DNA from: Roseimicrobium gellanilyticum
Lineage (GTDB): Bacteria > Verrucomicrobiota > Verrucomicrobiia > Verrucomicrobiales > Verrucomicrobiaceae
DNA length: 64,000 nucleotides
Assembly: GCF_003315205.1 (NCBI RefSeq)
Contig: NZ_QNRR01000001.1
Location: 124,001-188,000 of the forward strand
Direction: 5' to 3'
The position numbers and the translations under genes were made by a program. This document shows, piece by piece, positions 45,486 through 54,321 of this stretch. The stretch's first letter is position 1, and each line of letters begins with the position of its first letter. The notes beneath the pieces were generated by a model. The model was not told where the DNA came from. It did not search any database and worked only from the letters and a program-made list of their open reading frames with translations.

Positions 45486-45812
45486 TCAGGGAATGGGAAG
45501 GTTGCCGAAGAGCTTGCTAGCGGTGATCCAAGTGAAAAAAGTTGATACTGCCACTGATGGAATAGCCAGGAGAATGCCGATGGCCCACCGGTTTCCAGAT
45601 TCGAAATGGGGACTGTGCTGTGCCAGCCTGATACTGGCAAAAAGAACCACCAGTGCGCAGGCGGGGATGCCAGGGAGGACGGTATCCCATGGAAGGATGA
45701 AGGTGTCCGGAAAGGCATCCTTCATCACCGCCATCAAACAGCAAGCTGCTGGTCCGAGGAGTAGCGCGAGAATCCAGGCGCGCAGCCAGTTTGTGAATGG
45801 TTCCTTTTTCAT
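45486..45812 (-). CDS. Small membrane protein of unknown function
   Basis: The 108-aa protein has about three hydrophobic segments (~10-28, ~42-58, ~75-98) with few polar residues between. No family was recognised. The ATG at 45812 begins the protein-like sequence MKKEPFTNW; a longer frame upstream to 45893 has no clear start signal. It lies upstream of the kinase gene (start 45400) on the same strand, with an 85-nt gap. Confidence 0.6.
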   Translation of the reverse strand: MKKEPFTNWLRAWILALLLGPAACCLMAVMKDAFPDTFILPWDTVLPGIPACALVVLFASIRLAQHSPHFESGNRWAIGILLAIPSVAVSTFFTWITASKLFGNLPIP

Positions 45813-45938
45813 GCTGGTAGCGGCTTCAGAAAGCCGGACAGCATGTATGACCAATCGGTCGAACTGTGAAATTGATACTCCGGCAGCATCCATCGACCTG
45901 CTCGATGCCGAGGGCGCTTATGAGCGGTTCGCCGTCCG

Positions 45939-46475
45939 TCAGTAGGTGATCGTCTTCCCACGCGAGCACACCTCGGTGTAGAACGCATTGCCCTGCCCGA
46001 GCGGCAGTCCCAGCTCCTGACACAATGCATACAGCGCCGGGGTGTCTACGTACTCAGGAAGCCCATCCGGTGTCTCCTTGAACTTGTTGCAGCCAAAGCA
46101 CATCTCAAACACTCCGACGGCGCGGCCGGAGGCATCATAGAAGACAAAGGCGTGGTGCGGCTTGTAGCAGGGGGTGCGGGCTTGCTTGTCATGCGAGACG
46201 GTGAGGGCATTCATCAGGCGAACGACCTGCTCTTGGGAGAGCTTCACCCCCTTGGGATCCAGCACGCCCTTGTGCATGCGGCCATTGAGGAAGAAGGAAC
46301 TGTGTTCTTCCGCCGTGTAGTCATAGCAATAGCCGCGAACTTCGGTGAAGGGGGCATGGGGCCAGCTTTTCACCTGCGTGCCGACCGCCGGCTTGGGAGG
46401 CGCGTTGACGCCGAAGTACACACAAGAGGGCAGGGTGAAGGCCAGCAGAGCGAGAAGGCAGAGGCGTGAGACCAT
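45939..46475 (-). CDS. Putative lipoprotein
   Basis: The 178-aa protein has a lipoprotein signal with lipobox LPSC (C18). The mature part contains a Cys/His-rich region (CYDYTAEEHSSFF, CYKPHHAFVFYDASG and FEMCFGCNKF, ~50-130), which could form disulfides or bind metal. No family was recognised. It lies divergent from the plus-strand lipoyl/radical-SAM cluster, with about 117 nt between the starts. Confidence 0.7.
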   Translation of the reverse strand: MVSRLCLLALLAFTLPSCVYFGVNAPPKPAVGTQVKSWPHAPFTEVRGYCYDYTAEEHSSFFLNGRMHKGVLDPKGVKLSQEQVVRLMNALTVSHDKQARTPCYKPHHAFVFYDASGRAVGVFEMCFGCNKFKETPDGLPEYVDTPALYALCQELGLPLGQGNAFYTEVCSRGKTITY

Positions 46476-46592
46476 GGGCTGTTTTCAACGGGCAGGGCGT
46501 AAAGGTCAAGAGGCACCGATCGCGATGCTCAACAACGTCGTTTGCCTTGACCCGGTGACCTTTGCTTGTTGACTCCCGCCTCTCCGCGTCCC

Positions 46593-47078
46593 ATGCCCCT
46601 CAACTTCGTCCGCTTCAAACACGCGCGCTTCACGGCACGCTTTCCTGAGTCCTACCGCTACTCCCGCAGCCACTACTGGATGGCGCCGGTAGAAGGGGAG
46701 GAGGGATTGTGGCGTGTGGGGTTCACGAAGTTCGCCACCCGCATGCTGGGGGAACTGGTCGAGGCGAACTTCAAAGTGAACGTGGGCGACCCCATTTTCC
46801 CCGGCGATTCCATCGGCAGCGTGGAAGGGTTCAAAGCGGCCAGCGATGTCCTCTGTGTCATGGAGGGCTCCTTCGCCGGCATGAATGACGCTCTCAACGT
46901 CGACGCCTGCATCGTGAAGAGCGACCCCTACGAAGTCGGCTGGCTGTACGCGGCAAAGGGGCAGCCCGAGGAGGATTCCCTGGACGTGCACGGTTACGTG
47001 GCGCTCCTGCAGGAGACCATTCAGCGGATGGCTGACGCCGGGTACGGGCACGATGAGGACGGGGAAAAGGAATATTAG
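46593..47078 (+). CDS. GcvH-like lipoyl-domain protein
   Basis: The 161-aa protein resembles the H protein of the glycine cleavage system: it has the hammerhead lipoyl-domain pattern with GSVEGFKAASD, where K81 aligns with the lipoylated Lys of GcvH (ESVKAASD), then NDALN and a final DPYEVGWLY. It differs from true GcvH in the N-terminal extension and the distinct C-terminal tail, and no gcvT or gcvP is nearby. It is followed by a radical SAM gene, a Cys-rich protein and a ferredoxin. It may therefore be a stand-alone lipoyl carrier for that cluster, as in the LbpA proteins of sulfur-oxidation systems (inference). Confidence 0.8.
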   Translation: MPLNFVRFKHARFTARFPESYRYSRSHYWMAPVEGEEGLWRVGFTKFATRMLGELVEANFKVNVGDPIFPGDSIGSVEGFKAASDVLCVMEGSFAGMNDALNVDACIVKSDPYEVGWLYAAKGQPEEDSLDVHGYVALLQETIQRMADAGYGHDEDGEKEY

Positions 47079-47184
47079 CCTTCGGGCCTGGGATTCCTGG
47101 CCCGAACGCGGTTGACCGCAGACCTTCTGCGACGACCTTTTCATGTGACTTTGGGCAATCGACTGGCGTAATCTCTGCCGGCTC

Positions 47185-48390
47185 ATGATTTTCTCCCTCT
47201 CCAACCGCATCCTCAGCACCGTGGACCCCAAGTGCCTCGCCAAGATGGCGTGGAACTTCGGCTTCAAGGGGGCTCGCTCCGTGATGCTGTTCAAGAAGCG
47301 GATGAAACAGGGCATTCACTTCCCGCCCTTCCTATACCTCAGCATCCTGAACTCGTGCAATCTGCGCTGTCAGGGGTGCTGGGTGGACGTGGAGGCCCCG
47401 CGCAATGCCATCGACCTCGACACGCTGAATCGCACGGTCAATGACGCCCGCGAGCACGGGAACAGCTTCTTTGGCATTCTCGGAGGTGAGCCTTTTATGC
47501 ATCCCGAGCTGCTCGACTTCCTTGCGCAGCATCCGGATTGCTACTTCCAGGTTTTCACCAATGGCCAGCTCATCACGGAGAAGGCCGCCCGTGCCCTGAG
47601 GCAGATTGGCAATGTCACCCCGCTCATCAGCATCGAGGGCACCAAGACCGTGAGCGACGAGCGCCGCGGCAACAAGGACGTGCTCAATCGCACTCTGCGC
47701 GGTCTGCAACACTGCCTGGAGCAGAAACTCCTCACCGGCGTGGCCACCAGCCTCTGCCAGACGAATCTCGATGACCTCCTGAGCGAGGCCTGGCTGGACA
47801 AGCTCATCGACATGGGCGTGCACTACACCTGGTACCACACCTACCGTCCCGTGGGTCCGAAGATCAATGAACAGCTCGCGCTGAATCCTGAGCAGATCAA
47901 TCGCGCGCGCCGCTTCATTGTGAACATGCGTGCGCGCAAGCCCATCGCCATCGTGGATGCCTACTACGATCACGCTGGCCAGGCCTTGTGCCCGATGGCC
48001 ACGGGTATCAGCCACCATGTGAGTCCGAAGGGCAGCATCGAGCCGTGCCCCATCATTCAATTCGCCACAGAGGACATCACCGACAAGCGCGGCCTTTTCG
48101 AGACCTTCACGAACAGCGCCTTCCTCGCTGACTTCCGCAAGACTTCTGCCGAGCATACCCGCGGTTGCGTCGTCCTGGAGCGTCCCGACGTGGTGAAGCA
48201 ACTCGTGCTCAAGCACGGCGCCAAAGACACCACCGTGCGCCAGACCGCCATTGCGGAATTGGACCGCATGAGCCCGCGCCCGAGCCAGTGGGTGAAGGAG
48301 GAGAACATCCCCGAGAAACACTGGATGTACTGGGTGGCGAAGCGGTTCTTCTACACGGACTTTGGCGTGTACAAGGATCTGAAGGCGTAA
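47185..48390 (+). CDS. Radical SAM enzyme with SPASM-like C-terminal cysteines
   Basis: The 401-aa protein has the radical SAM cluster motif CNLRCQGC (C58-x3-C62-x2-C65) on a SAM-barrel with the GGEPF motif (~99-103). A C-terminal stretch has further Cys (ALCPMAT, EPCPIIQF and RGCVVLE) that may hold a second cluster, as in SPASM enzymes. It would need a ferredoxin or flavodoxin reductant, which the ferredoxin at 49531-50385 can supply. Its gap to the GcvH-like gene is about 106 nt and contains an 8-bp hairpin at 47081-47106. The reaction is not predictable; modification of the lipoyl protein or a sulfur-transfer reaction is possible (inference). Confidence 0.87.
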   Translation: MIFSLSNRILSTVDPKCLAKMAWNFGFKGARSVMLFKKRMKQGIHFPPFLYLSILNSCNLRCQGCWVDVEAPRNAIDLDTLNRTVNDAREHGNSFFGILGGEPFMHPELLDFLAQHPDCYFQVFTNGQLITEKAARALRQIGNVTPLISIEGTKTVSDERRGNKDVLNRTLRGLQHCLEQKLLTGVATSLCQTNLDDLLSEAWLDKLIDMGVHYTWYHTYRPVGPKINEQLALNPEQINRARRFIVNMRARKPIAIVDAYYDHAGQALCPMATGISHHVSPKGSIEPCPIIQFATEDITDKRGLFETFTNSAFLADFRKTSAEHTRGCVVLERPDVVKQLVLKHGAKDTTVRQTAIAELDRMSPRPSQWVKEENIPEKHWMYWVAKRFFYTDFGVYKDLKA

Positions 48391-48460
48391 CCTCCTGGCG
48401 TCCTGCCTGTGAATGTTCCTTGTACGGGGCTGGCAGGCATAGCAATATTTGATTGTGACC

Positions 48461-48805
48461 ATGTCCGAGCCCTCTTCCCAAGCCCCCAAACTCCTCTACT
48501 GCCGCTGCGCCTATGCCCAGGTGGTGCCCCAGGGCGTGAAGAATGGCGTGCTGGAGAAGCTGTGCGAATCCGGCGCGAGCTTTGAATCCGTGTCCGATCT
48601 CTGCGAAATGGCCGCCCATCGTGACCCCCGGCTCAAGGCCTTCGCGGAAAGCACCCCTCTTCGCATCGCCGCCTGCTATCCTCGCGTGGTGCGCGGCCTT
48701 TTCCGTCAGTGTGGCTCCCCGCTGCCCGAAGAGGGTGCCGAAGTGCTGAACATGCGCGCCCAGAGCGCGGATGAAGTGGCGGCGGGCATGCTGAAAGGGG
48801 AGTGA
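48461..48805 (+). CDS. Conserved-looking Cys-rich small protein
   Basis: The 114-aa soluble protein begins with LLYCRCAY and has further Cys in KLCESGASFESVSDLCEMAA, IAACYPRVVRGLF and RQCGSPLP (six in all). The arrangement recalls small subunits and domains of iron-sulfur redox complexes such as heterodisulfide-reductase-like proteins, but I cannot assign a family. It lies between the radical SAM and Uma2 genes with gaps of 70 and 33 nt. The ATG at 48461 is preferred. A redox partner role for the cluster is an inference. Confidence 0.7.
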   Translation: MSEPSSQAPKLLYCRCAYAQVVPQGVKNGVLEKLCESGASFESVSDLCEMAAHRDPRLKAFAESTPLRIAACYPRVVRGLFRQCGSPLPEEGAEVLNMRAQSADEVAAGMLKGE

Positions 48806-48838
48806 TCTTTTTTGTTTTTCCCGCGTATACTCTGGGTC

Positions 48839-49534
48839 ATGTCCACTCCCGCCAGACAGCCTGCGCCCCAGGCTCCGAAACAGGTGACGCGCATCGGTCC
48901 GATGACCATGCAGGAGTACCTGCGCCGGGAGCGCGAGTCTGAGTTCAAGCACGAGTACCGGGATGGATACATGATCCCGGTGGGGGAAATGCTGGCGATG
49001 TCCGGCGGGACGATTCCGCACAGCAAGATCAAGGTCAACCTTGTTACCCTCCTCTCGACCAAGCTTCGTGGGAAAAAGTGCCAGCCATACGACTCTGATC
49101 TGATGGTGTTGCTGGCACACGCGAACAAGGGGACTTATCCAGACGCCAGCGTATTCTGCGAACCGTTGGAAGTCACCGAAGAGGAGAAAAACGCTCCCAC
49201 CAATCCCTCAGCCATCTTCGAAGTCCTCTCCAGTACCACCGAGGCCTATGATCGTGGCGAGAAGTTTGAGGCTTATCAGCAGGTGTCCTCAATGAGGCTC
49301 TATGTGTTGATCTCGCAAAGCCACCCCCTTGTTGAAGTCTACGAACGTCCAGAAGGCGGCGGCCCTCAATGGCTCTACACCGCGTATGCCCGTGTGGAGG
49401 CCATCGCAAAGCTCCCCGCTCTGGGCATTGAAATCCCTCTCGCCGATCTCTACGAAAACGTCGAGTTTCCTCCCGAAGACCCTCTTTACACAGCCATGCT
49501 GCGCGAGCAGGAGGCTGCCTACGCCATCCCATGA
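48839..49534 (+). CDS. Uma2-family (DUF820) putative endonuclease
   Basis: The 231-aa protein matches the Uma2/DUF820 family, a PD-(D/E)XK-type nuclease fold found in large numbers in cyanobacteria, Planctomycetota and Verrucomicrobiota. Visible pieces are FKHEYRDGYMIP, SDLMVLLA, GTYPDASVFC and the AIFEVLSSTTEAYDRGEKFEAYQQ motif block. Their cellular role is unclear. Its stop overlaps the start of the ferredoxin gene by ATGA, so translation is coupled. A Uma2 gene inside a redox operon is odd and may be a later insertion or a real partner. Confidence 0.85.
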   Translation: MSTPARQPAPQAPKQVTRIGPMTMQEYLRRERESEFKHEYRDGYMIPVGEMLAMSGGTIPHSKIKVNLVTLLSTKLRGKKCQPYDSDLMVLLAHANKGTYPDASVFCEPLEVTEEEKNAPTNPSAIFEVLSSTTEAYDRGEKFEAYQQVSSMRLYVLISQSHPLVEVYERPEGGGPQWLYTAYARVEAIAKLPALGIEIPLADLYENVEFPPEDPLYTAMLREQEAAYAIP

Positions 49535-50385
49535 TCACCCACACCGCCCGTCCCCTCCGCGTTGTCCTTTACGAAGGCAATGGCGCCATCCCGCTGTCCG
49601 CTGAGGCCCGGACCCAGGTGATGATCGCATTGCTGGACAAGGGCTATGTGGTCACGCGTGCCACGGCTCAAGGCGGTGGGGCCATGCCGCATGACGATCG
49701 CAGCCTGCTGGTGCTCGGTTTGTTCCCAGAAAAGCAGGCGCCGAATCTCGAAGACGTCACGGGTCAGGTCAGCATCCAATCGCGCGATATCACGGGGCTC
49801 GATGCCGAGTCCGTGCTCGAGCTCGTGGAAAAGGTCCGCGGCGCTGAGCCGATGAACCAACCTGGCACGTGGAAGCCCTGGTTCCCGGTGATTGATTACA
49901 GCCGCTGCACAAACTGCATGCAGTGCCTGAGCTTCTGCCTCTTCGATGTGTATAGCGTCAGCAACGCCGGGAAGATCCAGGTGGAGAACAATGACAATTG
50001 CAAGACGAACTGCCCTGCTTGCTCCCGCGTCTGTCCAGAGGTGGCCATCATGTTCCCGAAGTACTCCGCGGGCCCCATCAATGGTGATGTGGTGAACGAT
50101 GATGACCTTCGCCGTGAAAAGATGAAGGTGGACATCACCAGTCTCCTCGGCGGCGATATTTACTCGCGCCTGCGCGACCGCAGCGAGGCTGCCAAGAGCC
50201 GCTTCAGCAAGGAGCGCAGTGCGGACAAGGCACTGGATGAACGCAAGAAGTGCCTCACGAAAATGGCGCAGGATGGATTCATTCCCGCTGAGGTGCTTGC
50301 TGCGCTGCCGTCTCCAGATGAGATCATGCGCAAGGCCACGGAGGCGCAGGCCAAGGCCGCAGCGGCGCTGGCGCCCAATGCATGA
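49531..50385 (+). CDS. Two-cluster 4Fe-4S ferredoxin-type protein with extra domains
   Basis: The 284-aa protein has an N-terminal alpha/beta domain (~1-105), then a ferredoxin domain with two cluster motifs: CTNCMQC...C (CxxCxxCxxxC from residue ~126) and CKTNCPACSRVCP (CxxxCxxCxxxC). The C-terminal part is helical and charged (~185-284). Family unknown beyond the ferredoxin motifs. It likely transfers electrons in the cytoplasm, possibly to the radical SAM enzyme upstream. A short stretch resembling its C-terminus (ALPSPDEI) reappears at 50904-50972. It is convergent with a small lipoprotein gene. Confidence 0.85.
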   Translation: MITHTARPLRVVLYEGNGAIPLSAEARTQVMIALLDKGYVVTRATAQGGGAMPHDDRSLLVLGLFPEKQAPNLEDVTGQVSIQSRDITGLDAESVLELVEKVRGAEPMNQPGTWKPWFPVIDYSRCTNCMQCLSFCLFDVYSVSNAGKIQVENNDNCKTNCPACSRVCPEVAIMFPKYSAGPINGDVVNDDDLRREKMKVDITSLLGGDIYSRLRDRSEAAKSRFSKERSADKALDERKKCLTKMAQDGFIPAEVLAALPSPDEIMRKATEAQAKAAAALAPNA

Positions 50386-50400
50386 GAGCCCGAGGAGTGA

Positions 50401-50727
50401 TCAGGGGCGGGGATCCTTGAAAAGCTCCTCGAGGAAATGGTTCGGAATGTAGGGTGGTGTTCCATGCGTGACGAGCATCACATTTATCAGGGTCAGCACT
50501 GGAATTGTTCCCGCTGCCATCACCACATTGGCTCCGGTCTGAGCACCGAAGACTACAGGCTCCAGAGCGGTTGTGGCGAAATCTTGTTTGAAAGGATCTT
50601 TCTTTGGAGCGTGCGTTTGCTTTGGCAAAGCGCCTTTATCTGTCGCGGAGCAGGAAGCCAGGAGAGTCGCAGCAGTCATCACATGAATGAAGCGCCAAGG
50701 ATGGAACCTTCCGGTTGTTTGTTTCAT
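50401..50727 (-). CDS. Small putative lipoprotein downstream of WD40 kinase
   Basis: The 108-aa protein has a lipoprotein signal with lipobox LASC (about residue 26) and a mature part containing a hydrophobic segment (VVMAAGTIPVLTLINVML, ~65-85). No family was recognised. It lies downstream of the WD40 kinase gene (stop at 50989) on the same strand, with a 261-nt gap holding the ferredoxin-tail fragment. Another small lipoprotein lies between that kinase and its sigma factor, so the two may be distant relatives, but no clear similarity is seen. Confidence 0.65.
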   Translation of the reverse strand: MKQTTGRFHPWRFIHVMTAATLLASCSATDKGALPKQTHAPKKDPFKQDFATTALEPVVFGAQTGANVVMAAGTIPVLTLINVMLVTHGTPPYIPNHFLEELFKDPRP

Positions 50728-50903
50728 AAGGTGGCGGTGTGGGAATGACGCGGAGGGTCCGGGATCGATCGTGCTTCAAGCGCTGCCACGGCGGTTTTTT
50801 GCCGATGAATTCGCGTTGCGCGAGGTTGAACTTTTCACGGCCAGTAGCGCTTCGAAAAATCGATATTTCTGCAGCGCCTATCGATTTCATCAATGACCCG
50901 CCC

Positions 50904-50972
50904 TGGAGCGAGATGGTGGTCGCTCTGCCCTCGCCGGATGAAATCATCCACAAGGCTCGGGAAGTGCCGTGA
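50904..50972 (+). pseudogene. Fragment resembling the ferredoxin C-terminus
   Basis: The frame reads SEMVVALPSPDEIIHKA and stops at 50972, close to AEVLAALPSPDEIMRKA of the ferredoxin 600 nt upstream. The matching DNA runs only about 50-60 nt and no full gene precedes it. It may be a duplication remnant or chance similarity. Confidence 0.35.
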
Positions 50973-50988
50973 GGATTACCTTACCCGG

Positions 50989-53900
50989 TCATCTCGGGAT
51001 GGAGGATTCTGGCAGGATGACTTCGTCAACCAACGGCGGGGGATGATGCACGAGAGGAGGGAACTTCCAGTCCAGCTTAAGTCGTGCAACCTCCTGGCGT
51101 ATCCATGCCATGTCCCACTGGAAGAGGAACCCCTGTGGATTCGCAGAGAGGAATTGCGAGCCATCCGGGCCAAAGCAGAGTGGCGCATGCGGCCCACAAT
51201 CTGGTTCGCCCACGTCTTCCAGCGTTTCGGCATTCACCATCTTCACCTTGTTCCTCGCGTAGGGAATGGCAGCTACCGTGCCGCGCGGACTCATCGCAAT
51301 CAGGTCACCAATCTGGTCATGCTTGGGATGAACGGCCCCCGGTTTCCATGTGGTGGTGTCCCAGCATCGGAATTCCTCTGAGCTGCCGGTGATGAGCCAT
51401 TTCCCATTCACGGCGAAGGCAACTGCCGCACTTCCCGGGATGGGCAGCTTTCGCACGACTTCTCCGGTTTGCGCATTCCACACCCAGACATCATTGCCCA
51501 AAGCGTAGGTTCCTGTGGCCAGGAGATTCCCATCCGGGCTCATGGAAATGGTGTGAGCGCGAGCATGGCCGGCCAGCACGAGAGGTGTAGAACCGGCGTC
51601 GACCAGGTTGAATACGCGCACCCCATCGTCAAACACGACGGCCAGTCTCTGCTCGTCCGCTGAGAGTGCTGCATAAGCGTGGGAGGGCTCACGCGTGAGT
51701 GCCACCGGCTCGCCCAGCACCACTTGCAGTTTCTTCCCAGCGGATTCGGTTCGCATGGGCCAGCGCCATACGCCACCACCTCCGGTGACGATGAGGGACT
51801 CTTTGCAGAAGAACAGACTGCGCGGCGACTGGAATTGCAAGGAGCCGAGTTCATAACCCTCCGCATTCCAGAAACGTACTTTCTCAGTCGTCGCGCCGAT
51901 CAGGGAGCCGTCATGATTCCATGATGCACGATAGACCGTGCCGTCCGAAGGACTACGCAGTCGCCTGCATGCACCCAGTGACGTCACTTCAAAGAGCCGC
52001 ACCCGAGTACCGTCCTGACCCACGCCCAGGCGTGACCCATCTGCGGAGAATTGCAGATGCTCTGTGGTCGACTCCTGGGAGACATACATTTCCCCCGTGG
52101 TCGCATCCCAAAGCTTCAGGCTGCCGTCCCTCGAACCTGTGGCGATAAGTTCTCCACCAGGGTTCCAGACCGACTCATACACATTGTCCAGTGGGCCAGC
52201 GATCGTCTGGCGAACTGCGGCAGTGTCAGCATCCCAGATGCGAATGGTGCGTTCCCGGGGTGATGGCACGGCGAGCCAGTTCTTTCGCGGATGCCAGGAG
52301 AATCGCCCCACGGATGCGGCGTTGTCCAGCCACGTGATTTTGGCTTCGGCAGGACGCAGATCGAGGAGCATCATGCGGCCTTCTGGCATCGATGACTTTC
52401 CTGACGTTGGGTCCGTGCCACGGGCGAAGCTGGTCGCCATGTATTCGCCACTGGGCGACACTGCGACCATCGTGGGCTCTGCGGGGATGGCGATCGGTGC
52501 GCGATCCAGGACTCCATCCTTGAGGCGGTAGATGTGAAGTTCCCTTTCCTTGCAGACGCAGGCACGAGAACCATCCGACCAGAATCCCAAGACGCCCTCG
52601 TGAACACCATGCCACTGATGAGCGATGGTAGAGCTCTGCCAGTCCCATACTTTCACATCCATCTTCCGATCTGCCGGCCTCAGGTATCCCACGGCCAGCC
52701 AGCGGGCATCTGGGCTGAAACGGATAAGATGTGATGCCGCCAGTCCTTCTCCAGGCAGCGTGGCGAGTTGTCTGGACGAAGCACGCTCGGTGATCACCAC
52801 CGTGCCATCCTTCAAAGCGTGAGCGGCGAGCGTGAAGTCAGGGTTCAGCGCTACAACGGGCTGACGATCAGGATTGCCTTCCCACACCTCAGCGGGACGC
52901 AGGTCTGAGATCGCAAGCGCCGCCACCGCTTCATTTTGCAATTCCATCGAGGGGCGGATCGCGGCGGCCCGTTGCAGGGATTCGATGGCGAGATACCGCG
53001 CACCTGGTTGGTGGCTCCAGCGCCGTGCCCTCGCTTCCGAGAGAAGCGAGGTCCACAGGGTCTTGCTCTGCTCTTTCTTGGCATGGACGGCCTCGCTCCA
53101 GCCGATGAACACGCCCACGAGTCCGATGAGCGCCGTGAAGAACAGTGCCACGCTCAGGCTTGCCACACCGGGCCGGCGTCGGGCCCACTTGATGGCGCGC
53201 GAGGTGACAGTGCTCGCTCTCGCACGGATGGGCATGTCCTTCAGCCAGCGCTCCAGATCTTCCGCCAGGGCCAGCGCGGACTCATAACGACGCTCGCTCT
53301 TTTTCTCCAGGCATTTGAGGCAGATGATTTCCAAATCACGATCCATGGAGCCGCAGGCAACCCGCAGCGGTTGTGGTTCCCTTTCCACCACCTGGCGTAT
53401 GGTCTCTGCCACCGTCCTGCCACGGAAAAGCGGTCTGCCACTCAGGGCTTCATAGAGCACGGCACCGAGGCTGTACACATCCGAGGCGGTCGTGAGGTCT
53501 TCGCCCGCAGCCTGCTCGGGAGACATGTATGCGGGTGTGCCGAAGACCAGATCTGAACGCGTCAGGGAAAAGGCAGCGTCATCGAGCCTGGCCAGCCCGA
53601 AGTCCACCAGCAGTGGATTCCCGCTATCATCGAGCAGGATGTTGCTCGGCTTGATGTCGCGATGGAGGATGCCATGCTGGTGAGAGAAATGCACCGCACG
53701 TGCCACGGTGGCCAGCAATTGAGCGGAGCGACGCAACGGGATGGCTCCCCTGGCGATTTCGTCCGCAAGACTTCGCGCATTCTCCACCAGTTGCATGGCC
53801 ATGAAGGGGCAGCTCTCATGATGGCCCCACTCATGCACAGTGACGATGTTCGGATGCTGGAGTCGTGCCGCGGCCTCCGCTTCCCGTCGGAACCTCTCCA

Positions 53901-54249
53901 ACTGCTCCGGTGATGCAAAGTCCGCCCATGGCAGGATTTTGATTGCCACCTTCCGGTTGAGTCCCGTGTGCCGGGCTTCGTAGACCTTGCCCATGCCGCC
54001 GCGTCCGATCTCGCGGAGGATTTCATACGCTCCCACGCGAGACCCTGCCGTGAATGACGTGGAGGTCATGCGCTGTGGCTCCTCTGCCGGAGGCCCCACG
54101 CCTGCGAATGGGCCGTCACCGTCTTGGCCGCTCTGTGTTGCCAGCTTCAGCAGGCACGCGGGGCAGAGTGCCTCCGGAGCCTGCTCGGGTACGGGACTCC
54201 CGCACACCGGGCAGACAGTGGTGGCATTGGCGGGTGCGGGAGTGGCCAT
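50989..54249 (-). CDS. Ser/Thr protein kinase with zinc ribbon and WD40 repeats
   Basis: The 1086-aa protein has a zinc ribbon (CPVCGSPVPEQ...CPACL, ~13-35), a Hanks-type kinase domain (~75-335) with GRGGMGKVYEA, HRDIKPSNILL and DFGLARL, a transmembrane helix (~372-392), and a large C-terminal part (~440-1070) built of WD40-like repeats, for example LIATGSRDGSLKLWDA and NLLATGTYALGNDVWVW. Kinases of this plan are abundant in Planctomycetota and Verrucomicrobiota, with little known of their targets. It is preceded by a sigma factor gene and a lipoprotein gene on the same strand. Confidence 0.93.
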   Translation of the reverse strand: MATPAPANATTVCPVCGSPVPEQAPEALCPACLLKLATQSGQDGDGPFAGVGPPAEEPQRMTSTSFTAGSRVGAYEILREIGRGGMGKVYEARHTGLNRKVAIKILPWADFASPEQLERFRREAEAAARLQHPNIVTVHEWGHHESCPFMAMQLVENARSLADEIARGAIPLRRSAQLLATVARAVHFSHQHGILHRDIKPSNILLDDSGNPLLVDFGLARLDDAAFSLTRSDLVFGTPAYMSPEQAAGEDLTTASDVYSLGAVLYEALSGRPLFRGRTVAETIRQVVEREPQPLRVACGSMDRDLEIICLKCLEKKSERRYESALALAEDLERWLKDMPIRARASTVTSRAIKWARRRPGVASLSVALFFTALIGLVGVFIGWSEAVHAKKEQSKTLWTSLLSEARARRWSHQPGARYLAIESLQRAAAIRPSMELQNEAVAALAISDLRPAEVWEGNPDRQPVVALNPDFTLAAHALKDGTVVITERASSRQLATLPGEGLAASHLIRFSPDARWLAVGYLRPADRKMDVKVWDWQSSTIAHQWHGVHEGVLGFWSDGSRACVCKERELHIYRLKDGVLDRAPIAIPAEPTMVAVSPSGEYMATSFARGTDPTSGKSSMPEGRMMLLDLRPAEAKITWLDNAASVGRFSWHPRKNWLAVPSPRERTIRIWDADTAAVRQTIAGPLDNVYESVWNPGGELIATGSRDGSLKLWDATTGEMYVSQESTTEHLQFSADGSRLGVGQDGTRVRLFEVTSLGACRRLRSPSDGTVYRASWNHDGSLIGATTEKVRFWNAEGYELGSLQFQSPRSLFFCKESLIVTGGGGVWRWPMRTESAGKKLQVVLGEPVALTREPSHAYAALSADEQRLAVVFDDGVRVFNLVDAGSTPLVLAGHARAHTISMSPDGNLLATGTYALGNDVWVWNAQTGEVVRKLPIPGSAAVAFAVNGKWLITGSSEEFRCWDTTTWKPGAVHPKHDQIGDLIAMSPRGTVAAIPYARNKVKMVNAETLEDVGEPDCGPHAPLCFGPDGSQFLSANPQGFLFQWDMAWIRQEVARLKLDWKFPPLVHHPPPLVDEVILPESSIPR

Positions 54250-54321
54250 GTCTGAGGGACAGGTGTCAGATGTGAAGAGTCGGCAACTCCCAGTGATGTA
54301 GCTGGAGCCGCGAGGAGTCTC

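Noticed and set aside
47081-47106. 8-bp hairpin between the GcvH-like and radical SAM genes
   Set aside because: No T-run follows and the arms are short, so I do not call a terminator that would split the cluster.
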